Source of the DNA: a bacterium
GTDB lineage: Bacteria > Patescibacteriota > Saccharimonadia > Saccharimonadales > UBA4665
Direction: 5' to 3'
NCBI GenBank assembly: GCA_021799575.1
Contig: JAJZAD010000005.1
Span: 1-64,000, forward strand
DNA length: 64,000 nucleotides
In this document: in pieces, positions 25,237 to 33,326 of the stretch
Position numbering within the stretch: the first letter of the stretch is position 1
Layout: each line of letters opens with the position of its first letter
Notes under the pieces: model-generated
What the model was told of the DNA's origin: nothing
Databases searched by the model: none
What the model saw: the letters and a program-made list of their open reading frames with translations, nothing else
Program-made: the position numbers and the translations under genes

Positions 25237-25977
25237 CTAATTTAGCGGCAGCTCAATGCGTACAAAGCCTTCGCGGTGGTGTATTCATATCCGGCTTGTT
25301 TACCCAGAGAGAGGAGGACAGCTAGAGCCGTAAAGCGGTTTTTTATTGCCATGAAATCCTTTATTTGACTGGTGAGCCTTAAGTGCTAGCCATTTTTTAG
25401 CCACAGTTTCGGTAACGTCTATATCGGAATTGAGATATTCAAAATTGGTAAGTAGTAAGGTTTTAACTTTATGTGGCTCCGAGCCGGTTTTTAGTCGATC
25501 GGGAAAAGTCAGATGATCTCCAGCCAGTGGAAATACGGCATCGATCGTAGCCTGCCCGGCAGCCCGATGATCGGAGCGGTTAATAAATCCTCTTCTGGCG
25601 GAGTAGACGAAAGTCGGATCATTAGTGATGACAAGATCAGGTTTAAGTCTGCGGATCTCTTTTACTATGTCTCTTTTAAGATCCATAGTTACCTGAAGTT
25701 TAGAATCGGGATAACTGAGAAAAGTTGCCTCTTTCCCGCCTATGGCTCTAAGCGAGGCTAGTTGTTCCCGGACGCGTATTTTAACCAGTTGTTCCGAAGT
25801 CATTGATCGATCGTCACTACCTTTACTGCCATCTGTTAATATTAGGTAGTAGACGCTAACTCCTTCCATGGTGGACTTGGCCATTGATGCGGGAGTGCTG
25901 AAATCGAGATCATCAGGATGCGCAGCGATCCCTAATACCACTGCCGGCTTTAACGGTTCAAATACCTGTTCGTGCAT
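25237..25977 (-). pseudogene. PIG-L/LmbE deacetylase with two frameshifts near the 3' end
   Basis: The intact part (225 codons, stop at 25300) has the metal-binding GIAAHPDDLDFS, ILTDGSKGSDDRSMTSEQLV (with R-E-Q-L-A-S-L-R-A-IGG following) and NRSDHRAAGQATIDAVFPLA. It is a zinc N-acetylglucosaminyl- or related deacetylase. The predicted tail (GNKKPLYGSSCPPLSG) is unlike the family. Skipping one base near 25355-25365 gives DFMAIKNRFTALAVLLSLGK, then QAGYEY, and one missing base near 25279-25285 restores HHREGFVRIELPLN with a stop at 25237, the expected ending. So there is a paired insertion and deletion about 80 bp apart, or sequencing errors. The active-site part is undamaged, so some function may remain. 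Confidence 0.8.
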
Positions 25978-26080
25978 ACAGTTATTATTTTACAGCACAG
26001 GCTGCCTTACTCTTATCGGAAAGCTCATAGGTTACCTTTGTTTAAAAAGATGTATTATTAGGCTAAAGCGGGGCGATAGG

Positions 26081-26872
26081 ATGGCAGTTAAACATATTAT
26101 TAATCGGCTTAATCGGACAGATCGAAGTTCAATTATTAGCTTAGCGGTTTTAATGTTAACCCTGGCGGTCACATTGGTTCTTTTGGTTTTTACGCGCCTG
26201 CATTATAGTAGTGCAATTGTTGACTTGTCCTGGCCTAACTGTTCTCATTTACCAAGAACGTACTTTTCCAAAGCTGTAGTCGGAGTAACTGGCGGATTGG
26301 ATTTCCATGTTAACAAGTGCTCGGGTAATGAGGCGTCGTTGGCAGAAACGTATGAAATATACGCCAATACCGGAAATCCGGGTTTACCCAGAATTAAACG
26401 CTTTGAAAACAGCCCGTTTGTTTGTACCAGTCAAGATGCGCTGGTTTGCTATTCCTTCAATTACGGCTATAACGCCGGTATCTACGCCCTTAATCAGGCT
26501 AATTTAGCCAATTTGCACTCTGCATTCTGGTGGTTGGATGTTGAGACGGATAACAGCTGGACCGTGTTTCGGTATGCTAACCGGGCAGATATTTACGGTA
26601 TGCTCGAGGCCTTAGCCTCAGTCAGGTTCTTGCACCCGAAACTGGGTATTTATACGACGACTAACCAATGGCGAGCTATTGTAGGTAATTGGAGCCTGGG
26701 TCTGCCGTTATGGCTTGGCACCGGTAGTACTTCCATCGTAGCAGCTCGTCAAGCTTGTTCAGTGCAATCAGTAACCGGTTCGCCCGTGTCTATGACCCAG
26801 TACATTTCCAGTGACGGCATGCAAGATTATGACTATAACTGCCACGTATTAGCACCCGATTCCTATTTCTAG
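26081..26872 (+). CDS. Membrane-anchored GH25-like (lysozyme-fold) protein
   Basis: A 263-residue protein. The ATG at 26081 follows GGGGCGATAGG; a longer in-frame extension upstream lies inside the PIG-L gene and is rejected. One TM helix (about 19-43) is followed by an extracellular domain that starts AIVDLSWPNCS and includes FWWLDVETDNSW, GMLEALASVRFLHPKLGIYT and SLGLPLWLGTG. These fit a GH25/DUF1906-type TIM barrel with the DxE pair in LDVETD. Paired cysteines (about 54/82 and 123/132, with others at the C-terminus) suggest disulfides. It may cleave peptidoglycan or only bind glycan; the domain call is by pattern. Confidence 0.65.
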   Translation: MAVKHIINRLNRTDRSSIISLAVLMLTLAVTLVLLVFTRLHYSSAIVDLSWPNCSHLPRTYFSKAVVGVTGGLDFHVNKCSGNEASLAETYEIYANTGNPGLPRIKRFENSPFVCTSQDALVCYSFNYGYNAGIYALNQANLANLHSAFWWLDVETDNSWTVFRYANRADIYGMLEALASVRFLHPKLGIYTTTNQWRAIVGNWSLGLPLWLGTGSTSIVAARQACSVQSVTGSPVSMTQYISSDGMQDYDYNCHVLAPDSYF

Positions 26873-26889
26873 CAACATAGGCCTTCTTT

Positions 26890-28122
26890 TTAAAAACTGT
26901 GTTGACCAAAAGCTACACGCTTAATAATCGTGTCATCCATATTTGCCATTAAGGCCGGAGTGAGCGTGAACTCGCCGTAGCAGTTATTGACCTTGTCGAT
27001 AGCGGCAGCCAGTTGGTATTTGTCCAACCGCCCGTTAAATAACCCCAGCTGGTATGGTGTAGTCGGTATTAGTCCGTAGACCGTTACTCCAATATGAGTT
27101 ACAGGAAACGGAACTGTAGCGGTTCTCAGTAAATGTTCTGAAGCCATGAAAATATCTTGCGTGGTGTAAAGCGGCATATGTACACGTTGGCGCTTTGACC
27201 AGTACGAGCGGTCCATAAAGGTCATCCAAAGGTGAATGCCGTGAGCCTGATACCCCGCAGCTCTTAATCTGCGGCCGGTCTTTTCGCATAGCTTCATAAG
27301 CAATCTGGACAGCTCCTGTTCATTGGCGGTTTTATGCCCTAAGGCGTACTGTTGCCCGAAACTTTTGCGCTTAAAATCAATAGCATCTATCTCGTGACCT
27401 CTTAGTCTTAGGTACCAATAAAAACCGTTGATACCGGCAAAAACCTCTCTTTGTAGCTTTGGCAGCGAAGCATCTAAAAACTCCAAAGGAGAGTGGATAC
27501 CGGCTAGGTTAAGCCTAGCGGCATAACGATAACTGATACCGGGCAGGTCTATCAGTTTTAGGTTTCCATATATGTTCCTTAAATCGGCGGCGGTTATTTT
27601 ATCCAGGCCGTCCGGTTTATGTAACCCGGCGGCAAGCTTGGCTAGGAAACGGTTTGCGCCGATGCCGACGTTAATAGTCACGTACTCTCCCAGCGAATTC
27701 TTGACGTCTCGCTTGATTCTATTGCCTATCTCTTCAAGTGGTATTTGGTTCTTAAAGGCGGTAGAGCCGTTAAAGTTGATGACAAATTCGTCTACGCTCT
27801 TGGGGGTTATTTCATTCGTATACTTAAGCAGTACTTTTTTAAAACGGTTATGAGCATCGAAATATTTGTCCGGATCAGGTTTTAAAATAATAATTCCCGG
27901 ACATAGCTGTCTGGCTTCCTGGACACTGACACCTACCGTTACTCCTTTAGCCTTGGCATCATAACTGGCGGCTAGGATGATACCTTTAGGCGTATCGTAA
28001 GCTGCGACACCTACCGGGCAGTTTCTGATCAGTGGGTTAGCCTGCTGTTCAATACTGGCAAAGCACGAGTTGAGATCGACGTGCATAATTAGCGGTTCGG
28101 CACGGTTAAGTTCTAAATCCAT
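26890..28122 (-). CDS. Y-family DNA polymerase (DinB-like)
   Basis: A 410-residue translesion polymerase. The metal-binding acids are Asp16 (MHVDLNSCFASIEQ) and Asp111-Glu112 (SVDEFVINF). The fingers carry GIILAASYDAKAKGV and VSVQEARQLCPG, the thumb has NVGIGANRFLAKLAAGL and DLPGISYRYAARL, and a little-finger domain follows. Most DinB proteins have SIDEAY/F where this has SVDEFV. No beta-clamp motif stands out, though LGLFNG (about 365) could serve. It is preceded by a small gene with a 16-bp gap that looks like a dedicated partner. Confidence 0.93.
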   Translation of the reverse strand: MDLELNRAEPLIMHVDLNSCFASIEQQANPLIRNCPVGVAAYDTPKGIILAASYDAKAKGVTVGVSVQEARQLCPGIIILKPDPDKYFDAHNRFKKVLLKYTNEITPKSVDEFVINFNGSTAFKNQIPLEEIGNRIKRDVKNSLGEYVTINVGIGANRFLAKLAAGLHKPDGLDKITAADLRNIYGNLKLIDLPGISYRYAARLNLAGIHSPLEFLDASLPKLQREVFAGINGFYWYLRLRGHEIDAIDFKRKSFGQQYALGHKTANEQELSRLLMKLCEKTGRRLRAAGYQAHGIHLWMTFMDRSYWSKRQRVHMPLYTTQDIFMASEHLLRTATVPFPVTHIGVTVYGLIPTTPYQLGLFNGRLDKYQLAAAIDKVNNCYGEFTLTPALMANMDDTIIKRVAFGQHSF

Positions 28123-28138
28123 GATCTGTTTATACTGT

Positions 28139-28405
28139 TTATCCCGGTTGGCCGTCGCTTACGGCATCCAGCTTCCAGTGCAGGTTTGAGGTATTAAAGT
28201 CTAACCTAAACCAAAGCGACCTGGTGTCGTCAATAAGCTCGAATATGTGGTGCACGGTAAGACCTTGTTTGATGCTGTGGTGGTAACCGATCTTGCCTAC
28301 CTTGTAGTCATGATTTTGCCAGCGGATTATATGCGGCAGTGCTAGCCGGCTTTTGGCGCTAAAAATCATGACCACACTTACTTCTTTACCTATAGTCTCT
28401 CGCAT
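28139..28405 (-). CDS. Small polymerase-linked protein (DUF6504-like)
   Basis: An 88-residue soluble protein. I prefer the ATG at 28405 (AAGGAG at 28414-28419, 8-nt spacing) over ATG 28411 (2-nt spacing) and an upstream extension. It has LPHIIRWQNHDYKVGKIGYH and SLWFRLDFNTSNLHWKLDAV, a small beta-rich arrangement reminiscent of DUF6504 proteins found next to Y-family or ImuB-type polymerases. Its position 16 bp upstream of dinB and on the same strand suggests a shared transcript and a role in translesion synthesis. The family match is tentative. Confidence 0.55.
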   Translation of the reverse strand: MRETIGKEVSVVMIFSAKSRLALPHIIRWQNHDYKVGKIGYHHSIKQGLTVHHIFELIDDTRSLWFRLDFNTSNLHWKLDAVSDGQPG

Positions 28406-28760
28406 GTTCATAACTCCTTGTTGCCAGTAAAAAATACGGGCATTAATTAATAAAAGTAGAGATCCTGGTATCAATCCCTATTAGAGTTTTTAAGAGGCCT
28501 TAATAATAATCCAAAAGAGATATTTAGATTGGTGCCTGCTCCTCAAAAGGCCTTAAAAGACGGAGAAGGTTTTTAAAAGCGAATCATTGCAGGGTTCGTA
28601 CTCGAAACCGGCAATTGGTTTCACTAATTGCAATATATAAAAAATAACAGAGGTTCAAGCAGGGACCGTAGTATGCTTGCCTAAGTAAAAGTATATACCG
28701 ATCCGGTATTTGTTGGAAGCGGAATTTTATTCTAAGCTTAAGAGGGTTAATTATAAACAA
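28406..28760. other. Intergenic region, 355 bp, divergent promoters
   Basis: No gene seen. It holds an 8-bp hairpin, GCAATTGG-TTTCA-CTAATTGC (28611-28631, one G-T pair), and two copies of AGGCCTTAA. It separates the polymerase pair from the cupredoxin-like gene and must carry both promoters. I see no consensus -35/-10 I would defend. Confidence 0.4.
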
Positions 28761-29543
28761 ATGTCCTTACGTAAAGTGGCTATCATCGGGTTCGTCTGTT
28801 TGGTGATTATCGGTGCGGGAACTTACGTTCTGATAACAAAAATGCACCGTAGTAGTAGAAAGGCGATACCGACCGTGTCATCAAAAACGGTACAGGCTAA
28901 GCCCTTGCCTCATCCTAATATCGGCCCGATTTCCCAGCCGTTAAATAAAAATGTGGTAGTGTTGTTCGATCAGTACGGCTTTGAACCCAACCAATTCCAG
29001 GTACCGATAGGAGTTACGGTAGAAGTGACTAACGCCAGTACGGCTCCGCTGCTATTTATGGCTTTACCGGGCCAGGCCGATCAGCTTTACGTATTAGACT
29101 TGGGAATGATCGCACCGGGTAGCAGTAAATCATTTACGGTTAATCGCTTGGGCAGCTGGCAGTTTCAAGCCAACAATAATCCCGCATTACGTGGTGAAAT
29201 AAGTACCATAGCAGCAAATCCCGACTGGAACGGACTGAGTGCATTACAACTACCTAGGTACAACTCGGCTACCCATAGCTTGTTAATAAATTACACCGAT
29301 TACGGTTTTGTGCCCAATATATCCAGCGTGCCGGTGGGAACTAAAGTTACGATCTTGAATTCAACCGACGAGGGGGGTATGTACTTTAGGCAACTGACAA
29401 GCGACAGCGAACAAAATCCCGCACTTGATCTGGGGATTTTGGAGATGGGTCAGAGCAAATCTTTTACTTTAAATGTCAAGGGGGTTTGGCATTTTGTTAA
29501 TGCGTGGGAAACGACAGATAAGGGTCAGATCACATCACTGTAA
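28761..29543 (+). CDS. Membrane-anchored protein with two cupredoxin-like repeats
   Basis: A 260-residue protein from the ATG at 28761; a TTG 51 bp upstream is an alternative. One TM helix (about 5-27) is followed by two tandem beta-sandwich repeats of about 85 residues. Repeat 1 begins VVVLFDQYGFEPNQFQVPIG and ends GSWQFQANNNP; repeat 2 begins LLINYTDYGFVPNISSVPVG and ends GVWHFVNAWE. The spacing matches cupredoxins, but the Cys-His-Met copper ligands are absent from both, so electron transfer is unlikely. Probably an extracellular structural or binding module. The HtrA-like protease follows by 46 bp and may be co-transcribed. Confidence 0.7.
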   Translation: MSLRKVAIIGFVCLVIIGAGTYVLITKMHRSSRKAIPTVSSKTVQAKPLPHPNIGPISQPLNKNVVVLFDQYGFEPNQFQVPIGVTVEVTNASTAPLLFMALPGQADQLYVLDLGMIAPGSSKSFTVNRLGSWQFQANNNPALRGEISTIAANPDWNGLSALQLPRYNSATHSLLINYTDYGFVPNISSVPVGTKVTILNSTDEGGMYFRQLTSDSEQNPALDLGILEMGQSKSFTLNVKGVWHFVNAWETTDKGQITSL

Positions 29544-29589
29544 GGATCTTTAAGCTTGTTCTTACAAATGTCAGATAGACTAATAAACT

Positions 29590-30402
29590 ATGAATAGGCG
29601 TATAAAACAGTTAGTCTTAATACTTGTAGTCCTCGGTACCGGTATAGGAGGAGGTTTGCTTGGCGCCTATTGGTATAGGACGGATAATCCCTACGGCGGT
29701 ACAATCGTTAAGAATCTAGGATCCGCGCCCAAGATTGTAGAAGCTACCAATTCCAGCAATATGACGATTCCGGAACTGGTAGCTGAAAATGCACCGGCAG
29801 TTGTGACTATTACTACACAGAGTACTGCTTATAGCTTTTTCGGTGGACCTGTTACCTCCGAGGGTGAAGGCACCGGCATGATACTGACACCGAACGGCTA
29901 TATTTTGACCAATAATCACGTAGTACCTCAGGGCACCAGTGACATTAGCGTAACTTTAACTAACCAGCAACAATACAAAGCCACTATTGTTGCGTCTGAT
30001 CCGACAAATGATCTGGCACTGTTAAAAATTAATGCCAAAGGCCTTCCGACTGTCAAATTAGGCAACTCCGACGATGTTCAGGTTGGGGATGGTGTTATTG
30101 CTATCGGTAATGCCTTGGGTCAGTTTCAGAATACGGTAACCAACGGGATTATTTCGGCTACCAATCGATCGATTACCGCTTCCGACAGTTCTTCTGCTGC
30201 CGGCAGCGAGAGTTTAAGCGGACTGTTCCAGACTGATGCCGCAATTAACTTAGGTAACTCGGGAGGCCCCTTAATTGCTACCGACAGTGGTCTAGTAATC
30301 GGAATTAACACCGCTACCAGTCAACAAGGACAAGACCTAGGCTTTTCAATACCGATAAACGTGGCAAAAAGTTTTATTACCCCTTATGTGGGTTCACTTT
30401 AA
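29590..30402 (+). CDS. HtrA/DegP-like membrane serine protease without PDZ
   Basis: A 270-residue protease. One TM helix (about 8-29) anchors an extracellular trypsin-like domain with triad His110 (LTNNHVVPQG), Asp141 (TNDLALLKI) and Ser224 (NLGNSGGPLI). The chain ends just after the domain (AKSFITPYVGSL), where DegP/HtrA proteins have one or two PDZ domains, so substrate recruitment must differ. TAGACT lies 8 bp upstream of the ATG with no clear SD, so the message may be nearly leaderless. Its stop overlaps the convergent gene by 4 bp. Confidence 0.9.
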   Translation: MNRRIKQLVLILVVLGTGIGGGLLGAYWYRTDNPYGGTIVKNLGSAPKIVEATNSSNMTIPELVAENAPAVVTITTQSTAYSFFGGPVTSEGEGTGMILTPNGYILTNNHVVPQGTSDISVTLTNQQQYKATIVASDPTNDLALLKINAKGLPTVKLGNSDDVQVGDGVIAIGNALGQFQNTVTNGIISATNRSITASDSSSAAGSESLSGLFQTDAAINLGNSGGPLIATDSGLVIGINTATSQQGQDLGFSIPINVAKSFITPYVGSL

Positions 30403-30866
30403 ATATCTTCAAGTTTGTCACTGTTTTCAGTCATACCGGTAGTGCGTTTTAACAGCCCTATGCCTGCTGCCTGGCCGAAACCGAACAGGAACGCTATAAC
30501 GTCGTATGCTGCCGAATTGTGATCGAATTTATTATTGATCGTAACGGCGTTAATTAACACCACTACCAGTAAATAACTGATCAGTCCGAAGATCGTACCA
30601 AGCATACCGCCAAATACATTCTCCAAACTTAGCGGTTTGGTCCACTCCCGGCGGGCGACAATCCTATATAGACTGACCAGCAACCCCCCTAGTAGGCCGA
30701 ACCACAAGACGGATAGCGGCATATTGTGGAACGGATATAGAATATAATGCGGCAAACTGTGAGCGAATGCATTTCTAAATATCGGCAGCGCTACTAACAT
30801 GACCGCATATAGAAATGGAAAAATTAATATTGTCCAATTAAATTTTGAATTGTTTGGTGTAGCCAT
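30399..30866 (-). CDS. Four-TM membrane protein of unknown function
   Basis: A 155-residue integral membrane protein. Hydrophobic spans at about 12-30, 48-66, 85-105 and 125-140 suggest four TMs, with positively charged loops (YRIVARREWTKPLSLENVFG) on the inside. No motif recognised; helices 3 and 4 carry glycines (GGMLGTIFGLISYLL, FGFGQAAGIGLL) that favour tight packing. Its last bases overlap the protease stop. Confidence 0.6.
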   Translation of the reverse strand: MATPNNSKFNWTILIFPFLYAVMLVALPIFRNAFAHSLPHYILYPFHNMPLSVLWFGLLGGLLVSLYRIVARREWTKPLSLENVFGGMLGTIFGLISYLLVVVLINAVTINNKFDHNSAAYDVIAFLFGFGQAAGIGLLKRTTGMTENSDKLEDI

Positions 30867-31038
30867 ATAATACCCTCTTCTCCCACCCTATTATGTATAA
30901 GTAAATTATTAATGTTTATTAGCATTACTGTCAATGGGATGCTGTTTTAGTCTCCAAACTGATCTGTTTTGCAGACTGCGGAAATCCACACTCACGATTT
31001 ATACTCGTCAGGTTTAGGAAAGTGATAAGCATAATGGT

Positions 31039-31074
31039 CTAAAAATATAATGGACGGGGTGCTAAAAATATAAT
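31039..31074 (+). promoter_or_regulatory. Tandem 13-bp direct repeat with TATAAT cores
   Basis: CTAAAAATATAAT occurs exactly twice (31039-31051 and 31062-31074), with a 23-bp period. It lies upstream of the LTNTG surface-protein gene (ATG 31112, AAGGA at 31100-31104). It could be duplicated promoter -10 elements or two operator sites on one face of the helix. Confidence 0.4.
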
Positions 31075-31111
31075 ATAGTAAAGGTATAACCGTCAGCAAG
31101 GAAGTCTTTTT

Positions 31112-31510
31112 ATGGGAGAAATATCAGACAATGATGACGTGGGCTTACGGAAATGGTCTATAAGCCGTATAGCATCAGCCATTTTATTAGCCCTGATAGT
31201 TTTAGGCGGTGCAGCTTACGGTATTTATAGTCTTGTTTCTTCTGGACCCAGCAAACCGTCTGTGACCCACCATGTTGCAACTAACCAGTCGGCTAAGTCG
31301 CCAAAGGCGGCCACCACCACACCTCCGTCGACCAAATCGACTACGGGCGAAAGTTCAAGCCCTAATACTAACAGTAATGTTGCGCCCAGTAGCGGTAATT
31401 TGACCAATACCGGGCCCGGCGAAGATGCGCTGATATGGTTTGGGGCCGCAACCGCTATAGGTACTGCCGGCCATTACTTGCTGCGCAGATTTACTTCGCG
31501 TAGGATGTAG
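31112..31510 (+). CDS. Putative sortase substrate with LTNTG signal
   Basis: A 132-residue protein. An N-terminal TM or uncleaved signal (about 17-40) is followed by a Ser/Thr/Pro-rich, low-complexity stalk (45-95) and then LTNTGPGED (about 97-105), a hydrophobic helix (ALIWFGAATAIGTAGHYLL) and a basic tail (RRFTSRRM). LxxTG, then hydrophobic, then positive is the classic cell-wall sorting signal. The sortase at 10.7-12.0 kb is the obvious partner. Little folded domain remains between the two hydrophobic ends, so it may be a short spacer or a surface pilin-like tether. Confidence 0.7.
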   Translation: MGEISDNDDVGLRKWSISRIASAILLALIVLGGAAYGIYSLVSSGPSKPSVTHHVATNQSAKSPKAATTTPPSTKSTTGESSSPNTNSNVAPSSGNLTNTGPGEDALIWFGAATAIGTAGHYLLRRFTSRRM

Positions 31511-31513
31511 GAT

Positions 31514-31975
31514 TTAGTGGCCGCCGAGATTAATTTCTTTAATGATCTTGCGGTAATTACCTTCAGTTTTAACTACCATATGTACCTTATTAACCGATAT
31601 GGACTTGGGGATCATCGAACCGTGTTTATTATGAGTAATATGCGGGCGGTAATGATTAGCTGTATATTTAGACGCCTCCAGGTTGACATGGAACCGGTCC
31701 AGTAGTTTTAAGAGTTTATTGTGCAGTCTAAACAAAGAGTCGTCATTGTTAATAAGGGTAACCTTTACCCTATCATGACTGAAATAGGCTACGCCACGGG
31801 TATCTAGTTTTAACGGTCCTATTACTTTTCCGACTCTAGCAAGTTCATCTAAAAAAGAGCTCAGCTTATCGTCTTTAAGTTCGAACCAGGGTACCAAAGT
31901 TATATGCAGCGGCCAGTTCATGAAGCTTTGACCGGAATTGACCTCTTCAGTAAATAAACATAATAAGGCAGTCAT
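31514..31975 (-). CDS. 2H phosphoesterase (2'-5' RNA ligase family)
   Basis: A 153-residue soluble protein with the two HxT/S motifs that define the 2H superfamily: His24-x-Thr26 (PLHITLVPW) and His112-x-Thr114 (RPHITHNKH). The spacing and the flanking strands (GVAYFSHDRVKVTLI) match LigT/ThpR-like cyclic phosphodiesterases, which act on 2',3'-cyclic RNA ends or small nucleotides. Convergent to the LTNTG gene with a 3-bp gap. The substrate is undetermined. Confidence 0.85.
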   Translation of the reverse strand: MTALLCLFTEEVNSGQSFMNWPLHITLVPWFELKDDKLSSFLDELARVGKVIGPLKLDTRGVAYFSHDRVKVTLINNDDSLFRLHNKLLKLLDRFHVNLEASKYTANHYRPHITHNKHGSMIPKSISVNKVHMVVKTEGNYRKIIKEINLGGH

Positions 31976-32111
31976 TGTATAACTCGGCTTTTATAATCCG
32001 CTATCCAGACATGAAAATGAAGTAAGTTATTTTATAGTCCTTGCCCTAAAGACTAACATATATTGGTTTAACCATTATTTTCTGTAACGGTCTTTTGGGA
32101 GGGCTAAGAGC

Positions 32112-32474
32112 GTGAGGTACAGTGATTTAATCGAGAAAGTTAAAATTTACTCTGGATTCTCCGATGACGAGAGCAAAGATGCCATTGATTGTCTCGTAGA
32201 GACCTTGGCAGTCAGACTTAGTGAGCCTGAACGCAAGGATTTCGCTGAACATCTACCGGATGAACTTAAGGGTATGGCGTTATCGGTGTATCCGAGCGAT
32301 GAAAATTCCCGACCGGATATATTGCGTCAGTTTATGGTTTTCCAGCACGTTAACGCAGGAAGAGCCAGAAAACAATTCCTGTCTGCTTGGCAGGCGCTTA
32401 AAGATACGGTTAGCGTAAAAGAGATTGAGCGTATTAGAACTCAGCTGCCAAAGCTAAATCATTTGCTGCGTTAA
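32112..32474 (+). CDS. DUF2267 family protein
   Basis: A 120-residue helical protein starting at GTG (32112), with GGGAGGG about 9 bp upstream. YSDLIEKVKIYSGFSDDESK, then DAIDCLVETLAVRLSEPERK and DFAEHLPDELKG, is the DUF2267 pattern, a four- to six-helix domain of unknown function seen in many Gram-positive and environmental bacteria and sometimes near stress genes. It stands alone here; no partner can be inferred. Confidence 0.8.
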   Translation: MRYSDLIEKVKIYSGFSDDESKDAIDCLVETLAVRLSEPERKDFAEHLPDELKGMALSVYPSDENSRPDILRQFMVFQHVNAGRARKQFLSAWQALKDTVSVKEIERIRTQLPKLNHLLR

Positions 32475-32499
32475 AAATAACATATTTGAGGCTGATAAC

Positions 32500-32778
32500 T
32501 TACGGTAGCGTGATCTTAGGCTGTGAGTTTTTGATAGTCGTATTGATTAAGTTTAAATTATGGTTTATTTTGCCGATCTGAGAATTCAGAACGTTAATTT
32601 TAGTATCCAGTTTTCGATTCAAAGTAGTCACTCCTCGGTTGACCCTTATTCCTGCCAGGACCATCAGTAATAAAACTGCTATCAGAGCTAAAAAATTGAG
32701 AGTTAGAATAATGCTTAAATAGATGGGAGATTTTCTACTGTCTTTTAAAGCTATGCCCTCCACAGGTGTTTTACCCAT
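32500..32778 (-). CDS. Small single-TM protein with coiled-coil tail
   Basis: A 92-residue protein. TM at about 19-43 (YLSIILTLNFLALIAVLLLM). The extracytoplasmic C-terminal part (VNRGVTTLNRKLDTKINVLN) has leucines and isoleucines at 3-4 spacing, suggesting a coiled coil. Its ATG is 1 bp after the stop of the Iron_permease gene, so the two are coupled. No family recognised. Confidence 0.55.
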   Translation of the reverse strand: MGKTPVEGIALKDSRKSPIYLSIILTLNFLALIAVLLLMVLAGIRVNRGVTTLNRKLDTKINVLNSQIGKINHNLNLINTTIKNSQPKITLP

Positions 32779-32779
32779 G

Positions 32780-33250
32780 CTATTCCTTAATAATTTTTCC
32801 CAATAAATCTTCCGCCTGTTCGTAAAGAGACGGACGACGTTTATCTCGTTCCTGTTTTATGGATTTATGCAGTTTGTGCATTGCGCTAGGCTTTTCTAAA
32901 TTAGTTAACAGTTCCTGAAACTGTTTATCTAACTCTTCCAGTTCCTCATCGGTCATCTCTTCGAGGCCCACGAACGAATCTCTGGCTTTTTGGTTGGCGG
33001 TAATTAATTCGTTAAGTTTAAGCTGGATAGATTTGCTGTTACGGTTTTCACTTCCTTGCAAAGAAAAAATCATTAAGAAGATAATTACATCGGTTATAGT
33101 AGCAATCGAGACTAGCCAGGTATTTGAGAATTTAAAATAGGGTCCGGTTATAAGCCAAACCAGAACTCCGATAATCGCTAAGGTAAACGCGATAGTTGAA
33201 CCGGTAAATCTGGATAACCAATGCGAAAAGCGGTGTATCAATTGATTCAT
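32780..33250 (-). CDS. Low-affinity iron permease family protein
   Basis: A 156-residue protein with two N-terminal TMs (about 18-36 and 45-64). FSHWLSRFTGSTIAFTLAII, then LVSIATITDVIIFLMIFSLQ and GSENRNSKSIQLKLNELITA, is the PF04120 family named for a yeast low-affinity iron permease; bacterial members have not been shown to move iron. A charged C-terminal helix (90-156: EEMTDEELEELDKQFQELL) extends into the cytoplasm. Next to it is the small coiled-coil TM gene. Confidence 0.85.
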   Translation of the reverse strand: MNQLIHRFSHWLSRFTGSTIAFTLAIIGVLVWLITGPYFKFSNTWLVSIATITDVIIFLMIFSLQGSENRNSKSIQLKLNELITANQKARDSFVGLEEMTDEELEELDKQFQELLTNLEKPSAMHKLHKSIKQERDKRRPSLYEQAEDLLGKIIKE

Positions 33251-33313
33251 AGGGTTTTTAGCTGTTATATCCAGTTAGTAAGTTAATTATACTGCTAATA
33301 TTAAGATTAGTCG

Positions 33314-33319
33314 TATAAT
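33314..33319 (+). promoter_or_regulatory. Consensus -10 giving a leaderless transcript
   Basis: TATAAT lies 7 bp before the ATG of the peroxiredoxin gene and no SD is present. A start at +7 would put the 5' end at the ATG. The -35 region is poor. Confidence 0.4.
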
Positions 33320-33326
33320 AAAACTA

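Noticed and set aside
25868-26080. Upstream extension of the GH25-like gene
   Set aside because: It overlaps the divergent PIG-L gene and lacks a signal sequence; the ATG at 26081 is preceded by purines and starts a normal TM.
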